Source of the DNA: Haloactinomyces albus
GTDB taxonomy: Bacteria > Actinomycetota > Actinomycetes > Mycobacteriales > Pseudonocardiaceae
Direction of reading: 5' to 3'
Length of the DNA stretch: 64,000 nucleotides
NCBI RefSeq assembly: GCF_031458135.1
Contig: NZ_JAVDXW010000002.1
Coordinates: 1-64,000, forward strand
The notes below the pieces were generated by a model, which worked only from the letters and a program-made list of their open reading frames with translations, had not been told where the DNA came from and searched no databases. The stretch's first letter is position 1, and each line of letters begins with the position of its first letter. A program made the position numbers and the translations under genes. Below are positions 62,565-64,000 of the stretch, in pieces.

Positions 62565-63821
62565 ATGGCCGACAACGGCGCACTGACCCGGCCCGCCCCG
62601 GGCTCCCCGCAGACTGGGGCCCCCCACGACCCGTGGCCCGGTGCCGGTGACCCGGTGCGGCTGCTGGCCGGCATCGCCGACTGGCTGGCCGGCTACGGCA
62701 ACCCCGCCACCCGCCGCACCTACGCCACCGGGCTGGGCCTGCCGGCCACCAGCAGCGAGTTGCGTGCCTGGACCGCCACCGAGACCGGCCCCGCCGGGTG
62801 GGCCGCGGCCGTGAGCGCCTACGCCGCCGTCCTCGGCTGCGACCTGCACACCCCGCCCGGGCCGGCGAGCACGCGGCGCCCACCACCGGCGCCCCGCGGC
62901 CGATTCCGTGAACTACACTGGCTGCGCTGGTGTGCCGCCCACCGGCTCGACCCCCTGGCCGCCCACACCACCCACGTCAAAGCCTGGCTCGACGAGCTGA
63001 CCACCGCCGGCGCGGCCCGAGCCACCCGCAGCCGCCTGCTCGCCACCGTCACGGCCTGCTACGCCCACCTCGCCGACACCGGCCTGAGCCCCGGCAACCC
63101 CGCCGCGCTGAACCGCCGCCGCCTCGGACTCACCAGCACCGGCCAGCCCGACAGCGGCCACGCCCTCGCACTGACCCCCAGCCAGGTCCGCGCACTGCAA
63201 ACCGCCGCAGCCACCCCCCGCCGTGGGGCCTCCCCTCTCGACACCGCCCGGGCCACCGCCCTCGTCGCCCTGCTGACCCTGGGCCTCCGCGCCAGCGAAC
63301 TCTGCCACCTGAACCGTGCCGACCTGCACACCACCCGCGGCCGCCGCGCCCTGCGCGTGCCCGGCAAGGGCAACAAACCCCGCATCGTCTACCTCCCCGA
63401 CCACGCCGAGAACGCCCTGACCACCTACCTCCGCACCCGCGACACCACCACCACCGCAGCCACCCCCGCCCCCCGCGGCCACACCACCCCCACCACCAGC
63501 CCCCTGATCACCACCCGCAGCGGCCGGGCCTACACCCGCCACGGGCTCTGGCAACTCCTGCGCCGGCTGGCCACCACCACCCCCGAACTCGCCGAACTGG
63601 CCGAGACCCTGCACCCCCACGCGCTACGCCACTTCTACGTCACCACCGCCGTCGAAGCCGGCGCCGACCTCGCCCACATCCAAGCCGACCTCGGCCACAC
63701 CAGCCCCCACACCACCCAAGCCGTCTACAACCACACCGCCCGCCACCCCACCCGCAGCGCCACCGACCTCGTCGCCACCACCCTGCACCCCCACGACCCC
63801 GGGTCTCGGAAAGATCCGTGA
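62565..63821 (+). CDS. Tyrosine recombinase / integrase
   Basis: 418 residues from ATG 62565, seven bases after GAGAGGG. An N-terminal SAM-like core-binding domain (about 85-190, HVKAWLDELTTAGAARATR) precedes the catalytic domain: Arg in LGLRASELCHL, Lys in GKGNKPRIVYL, HPHALRHFYVT (HxxR), LGHTSPHTTQAVYNHT (His and nucleophilic Tyr). All catalytic residues are present, so it is probably active. The last codons (GSRKDP) lie in the 112-bp repeat, so the original C-terminus may have been replaced. It could be the integrase of the mobile region or a plasmid resolvase. Confidence 0.93.
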   Translation: MADNGALTRPAPGSPQTGAPHDPWPGAGDPVRLLAGIADWLAGYGNPATRRTYATGLGLPATSSELRAWTATETGPAGWAAAVSAYAAVLGCDLHTPPGPASTRRPPPAPRGRFRELHWLRWCAAHRLDPLAAHTTHVKAWLDELTTAGAARATRSRLLATVTACYAHLADTGLSPGNPAALNRRRLGLTSTGQPDSGHALALTPSQVRALQTAAATPRRGASPLDTARATALVALLTLGLRASELCHLNRADLHTTRGRRALRVPGKGNKPRIVYLPDHAENALTTYLRTRDTTTTAATPAPRGHTTPTTSPLITTRSGRAYTRHGLWQLLRRLATTTPELAELAETLHPHALRHFYVTTAVEAGADLAHIQADLGHTSPHTTQAVYNHTARHPTRSATDLVATTLHPHDPGSRKDP

Positions 63822-63912
63822 CAGATTCAACGTCAGTGAGCATCACAGCTGGTCATCGCCTCGGAGACGAGCACTTGGCCAGCCTCCGACGGTGACTGAG
63901 CCAGCCTGGTGA
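63801..63912 (+). repeat. 112-bp imperfect direct repeat, copy 2
   Basis: Partner of 33070-33181, overlapping the end of the tyrosine recombinase. The sequence beyond it differs from that beyond copy 1; GTG/TTG starts near 63979-63982 could open a transposase that runs out of the window. Confidence 0.8.
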
Positions 63913-64000
63913 GGGTCCCACCGTCGTGAACGGTGGGGTCGCTGGATCGGGTGATGATCTCGGCCGGTGGGGAGTGTTGTGTTGACGGTGCTTCCGTGGT
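63913..64000. other. Right edge of the window
   Basis: No complete feature. It may be the beginning of an insertion-sequence gene on the + strand. Confidence 0.3.

Noticed and set aside
33070-63912. The whole 33-64 kb segment as one integrative element
   Set aside because: The flanking repeats are only 87% identical and copy 2 may be an IS end; no conjugation or replication genes were recognised. Kept only as a hypothesis under findings.

Overview
The window looks like chromosomal DNA of a high-GC actinomycete, probably a Pseudonocardiales member (inferred from gene content and codon use; genus not determined). It has three parts: the 3' portion of a modular type I polyketide synthase (PKS) cluster, a urease operon, and about 22 kb of mobile, plasmid-like and decayed DNA.

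1-32.8 kb, PKS. Five genes run head to tail on the + strand and encode six elongation modules. Methylmalonyl-type modules (AT motif YASH) flank two malonyl-type modules (HAFH) in the middle. Every module has a KR with S/Y/N catalytic residues, none has an ER, and several DH domains have lost catalytic residues. The last protein ends in an NAD(P)-dependent thioester reductase instead of a thioesterase, so release as an aldehyde or alcohol is expected. The first gene enters from outside the window and carries a one-base frameshift (about 4060) that separates its ACP from its KR. In-frame TTA codons in two of the genes suggest bldA-type control.

33-42 kb. A relE/phd-type toxin-antitoxin pair, a 199-bp miniature element with Tn3-type inverted repeats, and an IS630 element inserted at its edge lead into an NCS1 permease and ureABCFGD. 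Most of the urease genes overlap by start/stop codons. No ureE is present; UreG has a His-rich N-terminus.

42.0-55.0 kb. A Tn3-family transposon (42018-54984) has 38-bp inverted repeats and a perfect 5-bp target duplication (GACTT), and it interrupts an NmrA-type oxidoreductase gene. Its cargo is mostly stress-related: a STAS/DUF2188-like protein, a cold-shock protein, Hsp20, MerR-type regulators, an Asp23-family protein and an SPW-repeat membrane protein. A structured leader RNA ahead of one merR gene is present twice. The transposon also holds a broken tyrosine recombinase, an IS481 insertion and a frameshifted tnpA.

55-64 kb. IS630, IS110 and IS701 remnants surround a small redox locus (SnoaL-like protein, SDR oxidoreductase and an Rrf2 regulator with matching operators upstream of two genes) and a decayed toxin/antitoxin pair. 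Two paralogous Cys-motif/coiled-coil proteins (KfrA-like) follow, then an intact tyrosine recombinase whose end overlaps a 112-bp repeat also found at 33.07 kb. Several genes share one-base indels, which could be real decay or uncorrected homopolymer errors in the assembly.
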